Shown piece after piece: positions 1-8,414 of a stretch of DNA of 64,000 bases; within the stretch, counting starts at the first letter, position 1; each line of letters begins with the position of its first letter. Made by a program: the position numbers and the translations under genes. The notes beneath the pieces are model-generated. The model was not told the origin of the DNA. It did no database searches and saw nothing but the letters and a program-made list of their open reading frames with translations. Source of the DNA: Burkholderia sp. D-99 (GTDB lineage Bacteria > Pseudomonadota > Gammaproteobacteria > Burkholderiales > Burkholderiaceae); contig NZ_JAAOXM010000001.1 in the NCBI RefSeq assembly GCF_011605345.1, forward strand, positions 248,001 to 312,000, given 5' to 3'.

Positions 1-332
1 CAGCACTGGATCGAGCCCCAGTCGTGGCCGACGAGATGGAACGGCCGGCCGCCGCAGGTCGCATCGGCCACCGCTTTCAGGTCGCCGGCGAGCCGCTCGA
101 GCGTGTAGTCGGCGCGGCGGCGCGGCGCATCGGACGCGCCGGCGCCGCGCACGTCGTACGCGATCACGCGGTAGCGCTTCGCGAGCCGCGCGCGGATCGG
201 CGCCCACACGGCCGCCGAATCGGGGTAGCCGTGCACGAGGATCAGCGGCGGGGCGCGACGCGACCCGCTCACGTAGACGGCGAGTTTCACGTCGCCGGAC
301 TGGACGGTCAGCATCTCGTGGGCGCGCGCCAT
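1..332 (-). CDS. alpha/beta hydrolase, N-terminal part (cut by window edge)
   Basis: The first 110 residues of an alpha/beta-fold hydrolase are visible; the rest lies beyond the left edge. The oxyanion-hole motif HGYPDS and the nucleophile elbow GHDWGS are clear. An Asp nucleophile (GHDWG) is typical of epoxide hydrolases and dehalogenases rather than serine esterases. In actinobacteria and Burkholderia such domains are often fused to a C-terminal SDR domain (EphD type), but that cannot be seen here. The start lies 4 nt after the stop of the upstream metal-dependent hydrolase, so it is very likely the last visible gene of the monooxygenase operon. The substrate is unknown; an epoxide, ester or lactone product of the operon is an inference. 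Confidence 0.8.
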   Translation of the reverse strand, partial: MARAHEMLTVQSGDVKLAVYVSGSRRAPPLILVHGYPDSAAVWAPIRARLAKRYRVIAYDVRGAGASDAPRRRADYTLERLAGDLKAVADATCGGRPFHLVGHDWGSIQC

Positions 333-336
333 GGCG

Positions 337-1242
337 TCATGCCTGCGGGACCGGGTGCAGCGGCACGCGGCGCGGGGCGGCTTGCGCGGCGTAGCGCGCG
401 TTGGTCGCGTCGATGTTCTCGAGCAGCGTGTCGAGCCCCTGCAGGTACTGGTGGTTGTCGTGGTCCCACGGGTGGAAGCCCGGGCGGAAGTAGTCGAGCC
501 ATTCGCGCGCGATGCTCGGGAACACGCCGTGCTTCGGGCTGTACAGGTACTTCACGAGGCGCCACATGCCGCCGAACTTGCCGTGTTCGCGACGGTGCGC
601 GCGCATCAGGCGCACGTGGAAGTCAAACACGATCGTCCAGAAGAACACGGTGGTCGTCAGCATCGTGCCCGTGCGCAGCAGGTAGCTGCCGAGGCTCGGC
701 TTCATCACGGTGGTCCATACGTCGTACGACACGGCCTTGTGCTCGGTTTCCTCCATCGCATGCCACATCCACATCTGCTGGTAGCCTTCGACCGAGCCGT
801 CGATCCGGTGTTCGTGGCCCGACAGCAGCTGGTTCGCGAGGATCGCCGTGTAGTGCTCGAGCGCGATCGTGATCGCGAGCTGCATCGAATGCGGCAGCGC
901 CTTCTTGAACCAGCCGAGGATCGTCCACAGGCGCTTGTCGAGCTTGTGTGCGGGCAGGCCCGACGACTGCAGCAGGTCGTTGTATTCGATGTGCTCGCGC
1001 GTATGCATCGCTTCCTGGCCGATGAAGCCGAGCACCTGTTTCTTCAGCTCGGGATCCTCGATCCGGTCGCGGTAGTTGCGCACCGAATCCATGAAGAAGC
1101 GTTCGCCGGCCGGGAACAGCAGCGACAGCGCGTTCATGAAGTGCGTGACCGGCACGCCCTGCACGTGCCAGTCGCGCGCGCGTTCGGGGGGCAGCGCGAA
1201 ACGGATGTCGCGTCGCACGGGCATCATGTTCGGGGTCGTCAT
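337..1242 (-). CDS. metal-dependent hydrolase (PF10118-like)
   Basis: This 301-residue protein matches the pattern of the predicted metal-dependent hydrolase family PF10118. The helical core carries acidic and histidine pairs spaced as in di-iron-like proteins: FIGQEAMHTREH, ALEHYTA and AMEETEHK. The reaction of this family is not established. The start is the ATG that overlaps the stop of the upstream SDR gene in an ATGA arrangement, preceded by a GGGAGG ribosome site, so the two genes are translationally coupled. It sits between an SDR and an alpha/beta hydrolase in an operon led by a Baeyer-Villiger monooxygenase, so a role in handling an oxidised lipid or ketone is plausible but inferred. 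Confidence 0.82.
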   Translation of the reverse strand: MTTPNMMPVRRDIRFALPPERARDWHVQGVPVTHFMNALSLLFPAGERFFMDSVRNYRDRIEDPELKKQVLGFIGQEAMHTREHIEYNDLLQSSGLPAHKLDKRLWTILGWFKKALPHSMQLAITIALEHYTAILANQLLSGHEHRIDGSVEGYQQMWMWHAMEETEHKAVSYDVWTTVMKPSLGSYLLRTGTMLTTTVFFWTIVFDFHVRLMRAHRREHGKFGGMWRLVKYLYSPKHGVFPSIAREWLDYFRPGFHPWDHDNHQYLQGLDTLLENIDATNARYAAQAAPRRVPLHPVPQA

Positions 1243-2177
1243 GATTGTTCTCCTCCCTGATTGCCTGCATTGTTGTAGGTGGCGTGCAGCGGTGCGGGCG
1301 CCGGCGCCGGCGTGCCGCGGGCTGCGCGTCGAGCCTTCGCTGCCTCGCGGCGCGTCGCGAGCACGACGAGCGCCTGGTACGCGGACGGCAGCACGCGCGC
1401 CATCCAGTCGCCGGCCTTCGCGTCGCGGCCGATCAGCACGCGGCGCTTGTTCTTGCGCACGCCCGAGAGGATCGTGCGCGCGGCATCGTCGGCGGTCGTG
1501 ATGAAGAACTTCTCGAACGTGTCGCGGCCTTGCTGCTCGCTCGCGACCATGAAGCCGACCATGTTCTTCGATACGCGGCTCGCCTGCGCGATGTTCGTGC
1601 GGATGCCGCCCGGATGCACGCAGGTCGCCGACACGCCGCACTTCATCATGTCGAGTTCCTGGCGCAGCGATTCGGTGAAGCCGCGCACCGCGAACTTGGT
1701 CGCGTTGTAGCCGCTCATGCCCGGTTGCGCGAAGATCCCGAACAGGCTCGACGTGTTGATCACGTGGCCGTCGCCCGATGCCTTCAGGTGCGGCAGGAAT
1801 GCCTTCGTGCCGTGCACGACACCCCAGAAATTGATGTTCACGATCCACTCGAGATCGCTGTATTCCATGCCTTCGATCGTGCTCGACAGCGCGACGCCCG
1901 CGTTGTTGAAGATCAGGTTGACCTTGCCGTGTTCCTTCGCGGTGTCGTCGGCCCACGCGAACATCGCATCGCGGTCGCCGACGTCCAGCACGCGCGTCGA
2001 TACCCGCACGTTCGGCGCGATCGCGCGGACGATCCGTTCGGTTTCCGCGAGGCCCACGCCGTTCTTGTCGGCGAGCGATACCTGGCAGCCAGCCTGCGCG
2101 AGCTGGATCGCGAGCGAGCGGCCCATGCCCGAGCCGGCACCCGTGATCGCGGCGACCTTGTTGGCGAAATCTCTCAT
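1239..2177 (-). CDS. short-chain dehydrogenase/reductase
   Basis: This 312-residue classical SDR has the cofactor motif TGAGSGMG at residues 12-19, the NNAG motif near residue 90 and the active-site YNATK. The C-terminal extension ends in a Pro/Ala-rich tail, slightly longer than the usual 250-residue core, as in the SDRs that accompany flavin monooxygenases. It probably interconverts an alcohol and a ketone that the neighbouring Baeyer-Villiger monooxygenase uses or makes. It follows that gene by 21 nt and overlaps the metal-dependent hydrolase gene. The ATG is preceded by an AAGGAGC-like ribosome site. The exact substrate cannot be read from sequence. Confidence 0.88.
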   Translation of the reverse strand: MRDFANKVAAITGAGSGMGRSLAIQLAQAGCQVSLADKNGVGLAETERIVRAIAPNVRVSTRVLDVGDRDAMFAWADDTAKEHGKVNLIFNNAGVALSSTIEGMEYSDLEWIVNINFWGVVHGTKAFLPHLKASGDGHVINTSSLFGIFAQPGMSGYNATKFAVRGFTESLRQELDMMKCGVSATCVHPGGIRTNIAQASRVSKNMVGFMVASEQQGRDTFEKFFITTADDAARTILSGVRKNKRRVLIGRDAKAGDWMARVLPSAYQALVVLATRREAAKARRAARGTPAPAPAPLHATYNNAGNQGGEQS

Positions 2178-2198
2178 GTCGGTTGCTCCTTGTCTGGC

Positions 2199-3788
2199 TC
2201 AGGCCGCTTCGGCGGAAGTGGAGGCGGAAGCGGCAGCGGCCGGCGCGGCGGCGGGCCGCGCGGCCGTGTCATGTTGCGGCGCGCGATACGCGTGGTAATC
2301 GGCGATCGAGAAGTGCGCGGTCGCCTGGCGGAAGCGCCACGTGAAGCCCGGCCACAGCGTCGTGTTCTTGCCCGTGCGCGGATCGAGGTACCAGCTCTTG
2401 CAGCCGCCGGTCGACCAGATCGCCTTCTTGAGCCGGCCCTGCAGGTCGCTGTTGAACTGCGCCTCGACGAGCGGGCGCACCTCGATCGCATCCGCGCGCT
2501 CGCGGTGCATCGCCTTCAGCGCACCGAGGATGTACTCGATCTGCGACTCGATCATGAACACCATCGAGTTGTGGCCGAGGCCCGTGTTCGGGCCGACGAT
2601 CATGAAGAAGTTCGGGTAGCCGGGCAGCGTCGAGCCGAGATACGCATGCGCGCCGTCGCGCCATGCGTCGACGATGTCGAGCCCGCCGCGGCCGACGATC
2701 GCGCCGCGCGGGAACGGATCGGCCACCTGGAAGCCGGTGCCGTAGATCAGGCAGTCGACTTCATGGCGCTTGCCGTCGGTCGTCACGACCGCGTCGGCTT
2801 CGATGTGGTCGATGCCGGTCGTGATCACGTCGACGTTCTTGCGCGACAGCGCCGGATAGTAGTCGTTCGAGATCAGCACGCGCTTGCAGCCGAGCGTGTA
2901 GTCCGGCGTGACGGTCTTGCGCAGCTCCGGATCGGGAATCTGCTTGCGGATGTGGCGCAGCGCGAGCTTCTGCACGTTCTTCATCAGCGACGGATGAATC
3001 GCGAAGCCGAGCACGCGCGATTCGAGCATCCAGTAGATGCCGCTGCGCACCGCCTTCTGCGTGAACGGCAGCGTGCGGAACAGCCACTTCTCGAGCCCGG
3101 TCAGGTTGCGGTCGGGCTTCGGCATGATCCACGGCGGCGTGCGCTGGAACAGCGCGAGTTCCTTCACGCGCGGTGCAATCTGCGGCACGAACTGGATGGC
3201 GCTCGCGCCTGTGCCGATCACCGCGACGCGCTTGCCTTCGAGCGCATAGTCATGATCCCAGTGCTGCGAATGGAACGCACGGCCCTTGAAGGTCTCGACG
3301 CCGGGAATCGACGGCAGCGCGGCGCGCGACAGGCCGCCCATCCCGGACACCAGCACGCGTGCCGACAGCCGCTTGCCGTTCGCGAACGTGAGGCGCCAGC
3401 GTTGCGCGGCCTCGTCGTACTCGGCGCGTTGCAGCTCGTGGTTCAGGCGCAGGTGCGGGCCGACGCCGAAGCGCTGCACGCAGTCTTCCAGATAGGCGCG
3501 GATCTCCGGCTGCGGCGCGAACATGCGCGTCCAGCGCGGGTTCGGCGCGAACGAGAACGAATAGACGTGCGATTGCACGTCGCATGCACACCCGGGGTAA
3601 TGATTGTCGCGCCACGTGCCGCCGACCGACGCGGCCTTCTCGAGGACGACGAAGTCGGTCACGCCTGTTTGCCGCAGGCGGATCGCCATGCCGATGCCGG
3701 CGAAGCCGGTGCCGATGATGGCGATGTCGATGGTTTCGTCCTGGCCGTCGTGGCCGGGTGGACCGAAAGGCAACGTGCGAGCATTCAT
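2199..3788 (-). CDS. Baeyer-Villiger type flavin monooxygenase
   Basis: This 529-residue FAD/NADPH enzyme has the N-terminal Rossmann motif GTGFAGIG at about residues 26-33, a second nucleotide motif IGTGAS, and between them FKGRAFHSQHW. The last fits the FxGxxxHxxxW fingerprint of type I Baeyer-Villiger monooxygenases, which insert oxygen next to a ketone to give an ester or lactone. The chosen ATG has a CGGAGA ribosome site 8 nt upstream; a start 8 codons earlier has none. It is the first gene of a minus-strand operon with SDR, metal-dependent hydrolase and alpha/beta hydrolase, a set resembling the MymA-type clusters of mycobacteria (comparison from memory). Ketone oxidation followed by ester hydrolysis is the inferred logic. 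Confidence 0.9.
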   Translation of the reverse strand: MNARTLPFGPPGHDGQDETIDIAIIGTGFAGIGMAIRLRQTGVTDFVVLEKAASVGGTWRDNHYPGCACDVQSHVYSFSFAPNPRWTRMFAPQPEIRAYLEDCVQRFGVGPHLRLNHELQRAEYDEAAQRWRLTFANGKRLSARVLVSGMGGLSRAALPSIPGVETFKGRAFHSQHWDHDYALEGKRVAVIGTGASAIQFVPQIAPRVKELALFQRTPPWIMPKPDRNLTGLEKWLFRTLPFTQKAVRSGIYWMLESRVLGFAIHPSLMKNVQKLALRHIRKQIPDPELRKTVTPDYTLGCKRVLISNDYYPALSRKNVDVITTGIDHIEADAVVTTDGKRHEVDCLIYGTGFQVADPFPRGAIVGRGGLDIVDAWRDGAHAYLGSTLPGYPNFFMIVGPNTGLGHNSMVFMIESQIEYILGALKAMHRERADAIEVRPLVEAQFNSDLQGRLKKAIWSTGGCKSWYLDPRTGKNTTLWPGFTWRFRQATAHFSIADYHAYRAPQHDTAARPAAAPAAAASASTSAEAA

Positions 3789-3820
3789 CCGGGTGTCTCC
3801 GATTTGGCTCATTTTCGAAT

Positions 3821-3840
3821 GTTACATTGTTTGATGTAAC
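3821..3840. promoter_or_regulatory. inverted repeat, likely operator of the BVMO operon
   Basis: GTTACAT and ATGTAAC form a perfect 7-bp inverted repeat with a 6-bp spacer, 33 bp upstream of the monooxygenase start. Size and place suit a dimeric repressor or activator site. No regulator gene lies next to it in this window. Confidence 0.55.
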
Positions 3841-4034
3841 GATAGTGGGTGAACCCGGAAACCGCAAGAGGCTAGAAGCGGCGCTCTAAGGGCCGGAAAC
3901 CAGACGGGAAAAGGCTGAGCGGGGTTTGGAACGGGCCGGTTTCCGTATTGCGGGATGCGCGGAAAAGGCCGTCGACAGGGCGAGAGAGGGCGCAGACGAG
4001 ACCGCCGGCGCGCGGCGGTCTGTTTGAAACAGTA

Positions 4035-4775
4035 TCAGGGACGGATCGTTCGGGCGGCCGTCTCATGGAAAACCCCGGCCACGATCGTGACCTGTGCGAG
4101 CGCGTAGAGGCCCCAGATCAGGTAGTCGATACCCGGAAAGCCGCCGAGGAACCGGCCGACGCCGATCAGCGTGTCGGAGCCGACGAAGATCAGGCTGCCG
4201 ATGGCCACCAGCGGGCCACGCGTGCGGGCGGCGAGCGCGAAGCTCGCCATCACGCACAGCACGAGCATGTAGACGGCGACGGGTGCCAGCAGCTCGCCGA
4301 GGTGCGGGAAGAACGCTATGTAGAAAGCAGGGGCGGCGATCCACAGCCCGACGAGCGCGACGATGCGCCAGCCGTGCGGCCGTGCGCGCCAGCGCATGAA
4401 GATCGCGCAATAGCACAGGTGCGTAAGCAGGAACGCGCCGAGGCCCAGCACGAACGACAGCGGCCAGTCGGGCAGCGCGAGCAGCACGTCGCCGAGCACG
4501 GCCGTCACGAGCGCCGCGCACAGCCACGCGCGTTCGCGCGGCGCGCCGCAGGTGCTGCCCGCCGCGAGCAGCAGGATCCCCATCGCGGCTTTCGCGGCGG
4601 CCTGGCCGGGATAGGGCGCGGCGGCGAGCGAGAGCCCGTACAGCAGCGCGGCGGCGACGGCGAGCGGCCAGAGCCGGCGGTAGGTGGCGGGAAGCGTGGC
4701 GATCAAGGCGGGTGTCTCCGGTTTGTTGTTGTCTGCGGTGGACGGCGCACGGTCGTGGGCGCGGCTGTCGGCCAT
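4035..4775 (-). CDS. YhhN/TMEM86-type lysoplasmalogenase-like membrane protein
   Basis: This 246-residue protein has about eight hydrophobic helices after a polar N-terminal stretch of some 30 residues. The late motif FVGSDTLIGVGRF matches the conserved SD-containing segment of the YhhN family, whose eukaryotic member TMEM86B is a lysoplasmalogenase cleaving vinyl-ether lysophospholipids; bacterial roles are mostly unproven. The first ATG is used for want of a better one: its ribosome site is weak and no other Met occurs before residue 65. It stands alone; the monooxygenase operon promoter lies downstream and about 200 bp of plain intergenic DNA separates them. Confidence 0.75.
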   Translation of the reverse strand: MADSRAHDRAPSTADNNKPETPALIATLPATYRRLWPLAVAAALLYGLSLAAAPYPGQAAAKAAMGILLLAAGSTCGAPRERAWLCAALVTAVLGDVLLALPDWPLSFVLGLGAFLLTHLCYCAIFMRWRARPHGWRIVALVGLWIAAPAFYIAFFPHLGELLAPVAVYMLVLCVMASFALAARTRGPLVAIGSLIFVGSDTLIGVGRFLGGFPGIDYLIWGLYALAQVTIVAGVFHETAARTIRP

Positions 4776-4971
4776 TATCCGGAAGAAAGGACGTGGGAAA
4801 ACCGCCGAATCCTTCTAGGACGCGGCCAACGATGGTACGCGCAGGCGATTGCGCTGCGACTGCGACGAGCCGGCGCCGTCGGGCGCACTCCGTCGCCCGG
4901 TTTCTTCGATGCGTTGCCCCGGCTGAACCGGGGCAACGACATCAATTCGGCTTGTTATGATCGCCGCGGTA

Positions 4972-5037
4972 TTGCCGTTGCCGTTGCCATTGCCGTTGCC
5001 GTTGCCGTTGTCGTTGCAGTTGCAGTTGTCGTTGTCC
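4972..5037. repeat. hexanucleotide tandem repeat (TTGCCG)n
   Basis: Eleven consecutive 6-bp units all begin with TTG in perfect phase. The first six are TTGCCG with one TTGCCA; the last five drift to TTGTCG, TTGCAG and TTGTCC. The tract sits in the 379-bp gap between the divergent YhhN gene and agmatinase, ending about 117 bp before the agmatinase ATG. No gene is seen in this gap. The unit is a multiple of three, so it would not shift a frame, but a change in copy number would alter promoter spacing. Confidence 0.9.
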
Positions 5038-5154
5038 CGCTCGGCCGCGCGACAGGATGCGCAAGCCGATGCGTGCCCGATGAATCCATGCCGTGCTTCC
5101 TTGCGCTGACGCAGCGCGAGGTAAGGCCGGCCCCCACGAAAAAATGGTCCGACC

Positions 5155-6123
5155 ATGACCGAACTTCTCCACGGCGACGGCGCGATCCGTCGCACGACGC
5201 CGTACGGCTCCTCGATCGAAAACACCTATGCGGGCGTGCTGTCTTTCATGCGCCGCAACTATTCGCGCGCGCTCGACGGCGTCGACGTCGCGATCTCCGG
5301 CGTGCCGCTCGACCTTGCAACGACCTATCGCTCCGGCGCGCGGCTCGGCCCGGCCGCGATTCGCGCGGCGAGCGTGCAGCTCGCGGAGCTTCATCCGTAT
5401 CCGTGGGGTTTCAACCCGTTCGACGATCTCGCGGCCGTCGACTACGGCGATTGCTGGTTCGACGCGCACAACCCGCTGTCGATCAAGCCCGCGATCGTCG
5501 AGCATGCGCGCACGATCCTGCGCTCGGGCGCGAAGATGCTGACACTCGGCGGCGATCACTACATCACGTATCCGCTGCTGGTCGCGCACGCGGAGCGCTA
5601 CGGCAAGCCGCTGTCGCTGATTCATTTCGACGCGCACTGCGATACGTGGGCCGACGACGATCCGGACAGCCTCAATCACGGGACGATGTTCTACAAGGCG
5701 GTGAAGGAAGGGCTGATCGACCCGGCGACGTCGGTACAGGTCGGCATCCGCACGTGGAACGACGACTTTCTCGGGATCGAGCGGCTCGATGCCGCGTGGG
5801 TGCACGACCACGGTCCGCGCGCGGCGGTCGAGCGGATCGTCGAGATCGTCGGTGCGCGGCCCGCTTACCTGACGTTCGACATCGACTGCCTCGATCCGGC
5901 GTTTGCGCCCGGCACGGGGACGCCGGTCGCGGGCGGGTTGTCGTCCGCGCAGGCGCTGGCGATCGTGCGCGGGCTCGGGGCGGTGAATCTGGTCGGCGCG
6001 GATGTGGTCGAGGTTGCACCGGCTTACGATCACGCGGATATCACCGCGATCGCCGCGGCGCATGTCGCTTGCGATTTGCTGTGCCTGTGGCGGCAGAAGA
6101 AGGTGGCGGGGGCCCTGAAGTAA
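5155..6123 (+). CDS. speB: agmatinase / ureohydrolase family
   Basis: This 322-residue ureohydrolase has all di-manganese motifs: GGDHYITYP near residue 131, HFDAHCDTW near 152, and DIDCLDPAFAPGTG with TPVAGG near 243. The family hydrolyses a guanidino group to urea plus an amine. The best guess is agmatine to putrescine, although guanidinobutyrase and guanidinopropionase cannot be excluded from motifs alone. It is a single-gene unit with no clear Shine-Dalgarno sequence before the ATG, an intrinsic terminator just after it and a hexanucleotide repeat tract upstream. Length is usual for the family. Confidence 0.9.
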   Translation: MTELLHGDGAIRRTTPYGSSIENTYAGVLSFMRRNYSRALDGVDVAISGVPLDLATTYRSGARLGPAAIRAASVQLAELHPYPWGFNPFDDLAAVDYGDCWFDAHNPLSIKPAIVEHARTILRSGAKMLTLGGDHYITYPLLVAHAERYGKPLSLIHFDAHCDTWADDDPDSLNHGTMFYKAVKEGLIDPATSVQVGIRTWNDDFLGIERLDAAWVHDHGPRAAVERIVEIVGARPAYLTFDIDCLDPAFAPGTGTPVAGGLSSAQALAIVRGLGAVNLVGADVVEVAPAYDHADITAIAAAHVACDLLCLWRQKKVAGALK

Positions 6124-6148
6124 ACGGGTGCGCGTGGTCATGCAATGC

Positions 6149-6186
6149 AAAAGGCCGGCGGGTAATTTGTCCGCCGGCCTTTTTTC
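6149..6186 (+). terminator. rho-independent terminator after agmatinase
   Basis: AAAAGGCCGGCGG pairs with CCGCCGGCCTTTT around a loop of about 9 nt and is followed by a T run. It lies 25 bp after the agmatinase stop. The A run on the left arm could also make it work in reverse. Confidence 0.85.
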
Positions 6187-6261
6187 ATGCGTTTTGCGTG
6201 GCTTCCCGCGGTGCCTGTAAAAGAGCGACTCGCGGAATACCGTGATTGGCGCTCTCCGACC

Positions 6262-6400
6262 GAGGCTGTGTGGAAACGCAAAACCAGCCGGTTTCGGGGG
6301 GCCGCCTCACCCCTCCCAGGTTGCTACCAAGCCAATACAGTGCGATCTGAAGGGCCGAATTTTCGAATGGAGCATTCGGCCAGCGTTTTCACACAGCCTC
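6262..6400. mobile_element. 139-bp MITE-like non-autonomous element
   Basis: The element begins GAGGCTGTGTGGAAACGC and ends with the inverted copy GCGTTTTCACACAGCCTC, 17 of 18 positions pairing. It is flanked on both sides by GACC (6258-6261 and 6401-6404), a 4-bp target duplication. The interior has no plausible gene. Short length, terminal inverted repeats, target duplication and no transposase define a MITE or internally deleted IS. The terminal sequence resembles ends of IS4/IS5/IS1182-type elements from memory. Apart from this and the terminator, the gap between agmatinase and the next gene is empty. Confidence 0.75.
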
Positions 6401-6515
6401 GACCCGTAGCAGTCTTGCGCGAAGCCGGAACAGGGGCGCCCGTTTGCGCACCCGTGCGGCCGCCGGCAGAAAACACCCGGGATCTTGCGCAAAGGCGCGG
6501 CGCCCCCCTCGGTGG

Positions 6516-7118
6516 CTAGCCGAATTTGACGAGATTCAGCACCGGCAACGGGCCGCCCGGGATTTGCACGAGGCGCCCTCCGTCTTCGAGCAAACCCAGG
6601 TCGATGCCGAAGAAGCCGAGCCGCCCGATCAGTCCGCCCACAACCGATTTCGCGTGCTCGTCGTCTCCCGCGAAGAACAGCACGCGGTGTCCGCCCTCGG
6701 CCTGTGGATCGTCGGAAAGGAGGTGCGCCGGCAGATGATTGAACGCCTTCACGACGCGTGCGCCCGGCACGAGGTCCGCGAATACCGCGCTCGACGTTCG
6801 GCCATGCAATTCGGCGGGTTCGAACCGCGGCGCCTCGATCGGGTTGTTCGCGTCGATCACGATGCGTCCGCCGAAATCCGGCAACCCGGAGAGGGCGGAC
6901 GGCAGCTTCGCCCAGTTCACCGCGACGAGGACGATGTCCTGCGCGGCCGCTTGCTCCCGGGTTCCCGGCGTGATTGACGGGCCGAGTTCGCGTGCGAGAT
7001 CCGCGAGCGAATCCGGGCCCCGGCTGTTCGCGATGATGGCTTCGATGCCTTTGCCCGCCAGCGCTTTCGCGAACGCGGACCCGATGGCGCCTGCTCCGAT
7101 GATACCGATGGTGTTCAT
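6516..7118 (-). CDS. NADP-dependent F420 oxidoreductase-like protein
   Basis: This 200-residue protein starts directly with the Rossmann motif GIIGAGAIGSAF and later has FNHLPA and FFAGDDEHAK, the pattern of the NADPH-dependent F420 reductase / NAD-binding Fno-like family. Burkholderia does not generally use F420, so proteins of this type probably act on other small molecules or flavins. The ATG chosen has an AGGAG ribosome site 7 nt upstream; a longer frame adds 30 residues unlike the family. It is divergent from a LysR gene 181 bp away, which probably regulates it. Confidence 0.82.
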   Translation of the reverse strand: MNTIGIIGAGAIGSAFAKALAGKGIEAIIANSRGPDSLADLARELGPSITPGTREQAAAQDIVLVAVNWAKLPSALSGLPDFGGRIVIDANNPIEAPRFEPAELHGRTSSAVFADLVPGARVVKAFNHLPAHLLSDDPQAEGGHRVLFFAGDDEHAKSVVGGLIGRLGFFGIDLGLLEDGGRLVQIPGGPLPVLNLVKFG

Positions 7119-7236
7119 GACGATGCTCCTGGTGAAAGTGGATGAATCAGGTGATAACGCCGATGCCTGTGTCGACGAGGGGAGGAACAGCTGACGTTCG
7201 CTCTCCAAGATCAGGTGAGCGAATGTTGCCGCCGTT

Positions 7237-7283
7237 ATTGCTTGACGATTAGTGGGTAATTGTTTGAATTATTTTCAAGCAAT
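7237..7283. promoter_or_regulatory. inverted repeat in the LysR / oxidoreductase divergent promoter
   Basis: ATTGCTTGA (7237-7245) and TCAAGCAAT (7275-7283) are a perfect 9-bp inverted repeat 29 bp apart, in an AT-rich stretch between the divergent genes and 16 bp before the LysR ATG. A LysR autoregulatory region is likely. Confidence 0.5.
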
Positions 7284-7299
7284 GCTTTAAGATTCACGC

Positions 7300-8229
7300 A
7301 TGGAAACGCTCGCCAACCTCGAATCGTTCGTGCGCAGCGCCGAAACGGGCAGCTTCTCCGCGGCCGCGCGGCGTCTTGCGCTGACACCCGCAGCGGTCAG
7401 TCGCAACGTTGCGCTGCTGGAACGCAATCTCGGCGTGCGGCTGTTCCAGCGCTCGACGCGCAAGCTCACGCTGACCGAGGCGGGTGCGCGTTTTCTCGTG
7501 GAAATCGGCGGCAATCTGGATGCGCTGCAGGCCGCGATCGCGTCCGTCTCGACCGATCGCAGCGAGCCGGCTGGCGCGCTGAAAGTCAGCATGGCGCCGA
7601 CGTTCGGCATGACGTACGTGATGCCGCTGCTGCCGGCGTTTCTCGCTCGCTATCCGATGGTTCGCCCGGATTGGTACTTCGAGAACCGGCAGGTCGACCT
7701 GATTGCGGAGGGATACGACGCGGCGCTCGGTGGCGGATTCGATCTCGCACCGGGCGTCGTGTCTCGCCCGCTGGCGCCTGCGCATCTCGTGGCGGTCGCG
7801 TCTCCGGCCTACATGGCTGGCCGCCCACCGCCAACCGATCCTGGAGATTTGGCGGCGCTCGGCGGCATCGTGATGCGTTCGAGCCGCACCGGCCGCGTGC
7901 GTCACCGGACGATGCGCGGCCCGGCAGGCGTTGAAATGCCAGCGCTGCTCGGCGAGACCATCGTGGTCAACGACCCGGCGGCAATGCGTGAAGCGGCAAT
8001 GCTTGGGCTGGGCGTCGCGCTGCTGTCCGTGTCGGACGTACTGTCGTCAATCGAACGGGGGGAACTCGTTCGATTGCTGCCGCGCTGGTACGTGGACGCC
8101 GGCGCGATTTCGATCTATTACGCGACGCGAACGCTGCTGCCGGCGAAAACACGCGTGTTTGTCGACTTCGTTGTCGAAGCATTCGACCGGGAGCGGCTGG
8201 CCGAAAGGTTTGCGGGAGGTGCCGCATGA
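7300..8229 (+). CDS. LysR-family transcriptional regulator
   Basis: This 309-residue LTTR has an N-terminal winged helix-turn-helix (residues about 3-62, with FSAAARRLALTPAAVSRNV and RSTRKLTLTEAG) and a periplasmic-binding-like effector domain. It is of the CrgA/DsdC-like group with the RSTR motif. It reads away from the F420-type oxidoreductase gene and ends before a bidirectional terminator shared with the sulfonate-binding protein gene. Control of the divergent oxidoreductase is inferred from this arrangement. Confidence 0.9.
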   Translation: METLANLESFVRSAETGSFSAAARRLALTPAAVSRNVALLERNLGVRLFQRSTRKLTLTEAGARFLVEIGGNLDALQAAIASVSTDRSEPAGALKVSMAPTFGMTYVMPLLPAFLARYPMVRPDWYFENRQVDLIAEGYDAALGGGFDLAPGVVSRPLAPAHLVAVASPAYMAGRPPPTDPGDLAALGGIVMRSSRTGRVRHRTMRGPAGVEMPALLGETIVVNDPAAMREAAMLGLGVALLSVSDVLSSIERGELVRLLPRWYVDAGAISIYYATRTLLPAKTRVFVDFVVEAFDRERLAERFAGGAA

Positions 8230-8344
8230 GTCGAATGCCGGCAAGTCGATGCGCCTCGACTGCTGCAACGTGATGGCCGGGAACGGTTGCTCGTGGCCGA
8301 ACGTCGACGGTTCGGCCCGCGCTTCGCGAACATTTCAGACGAAC

Positions 8345-8383
8345 CAAAAAAGGCCGACGGGCAGGGTGCCCGTCGGCCTTTCT
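8345..8383. terminator. bidirectional terminator between convergent genes
   Basis: AAGGCCGACGGGCA pairs perfectly with TGCCCGTCGGCCTT around a GGG loop. A runs precede it on the plus strand, giving a U tract for minus-strand transcripts; the plus-strand tail is weaker. It separates the LysR gene from the convergent substrate-binding protein gene. Confidence 0.85.
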
Positions 8384-8414
8384 CGAATGAGTGCGCACTG
8401 CGCTGCGTCGCGCG

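Noticed and set aside
1245..3839. Plus-strand open frame of more than 860 codons
   Set aside because: It lies antisense to the SDR and BVMO genes, which have clear motifs. Its product is Arg/Ala/His-rich with no domain, as expected from high-GC antisense frames.
4972..5037. CRISPR-like repeat
   Set aside because: The 6-bp units are contiguous with no spacers, so this is a simple tandem repeat.
3948..6245. Plus-strand open frame of 765 codons across the YhhN and agmatinase genes
   Set aside because: It covers an antisense strand and an out-of-frame part of agmatinase and shows only GC-rich shadow composition.
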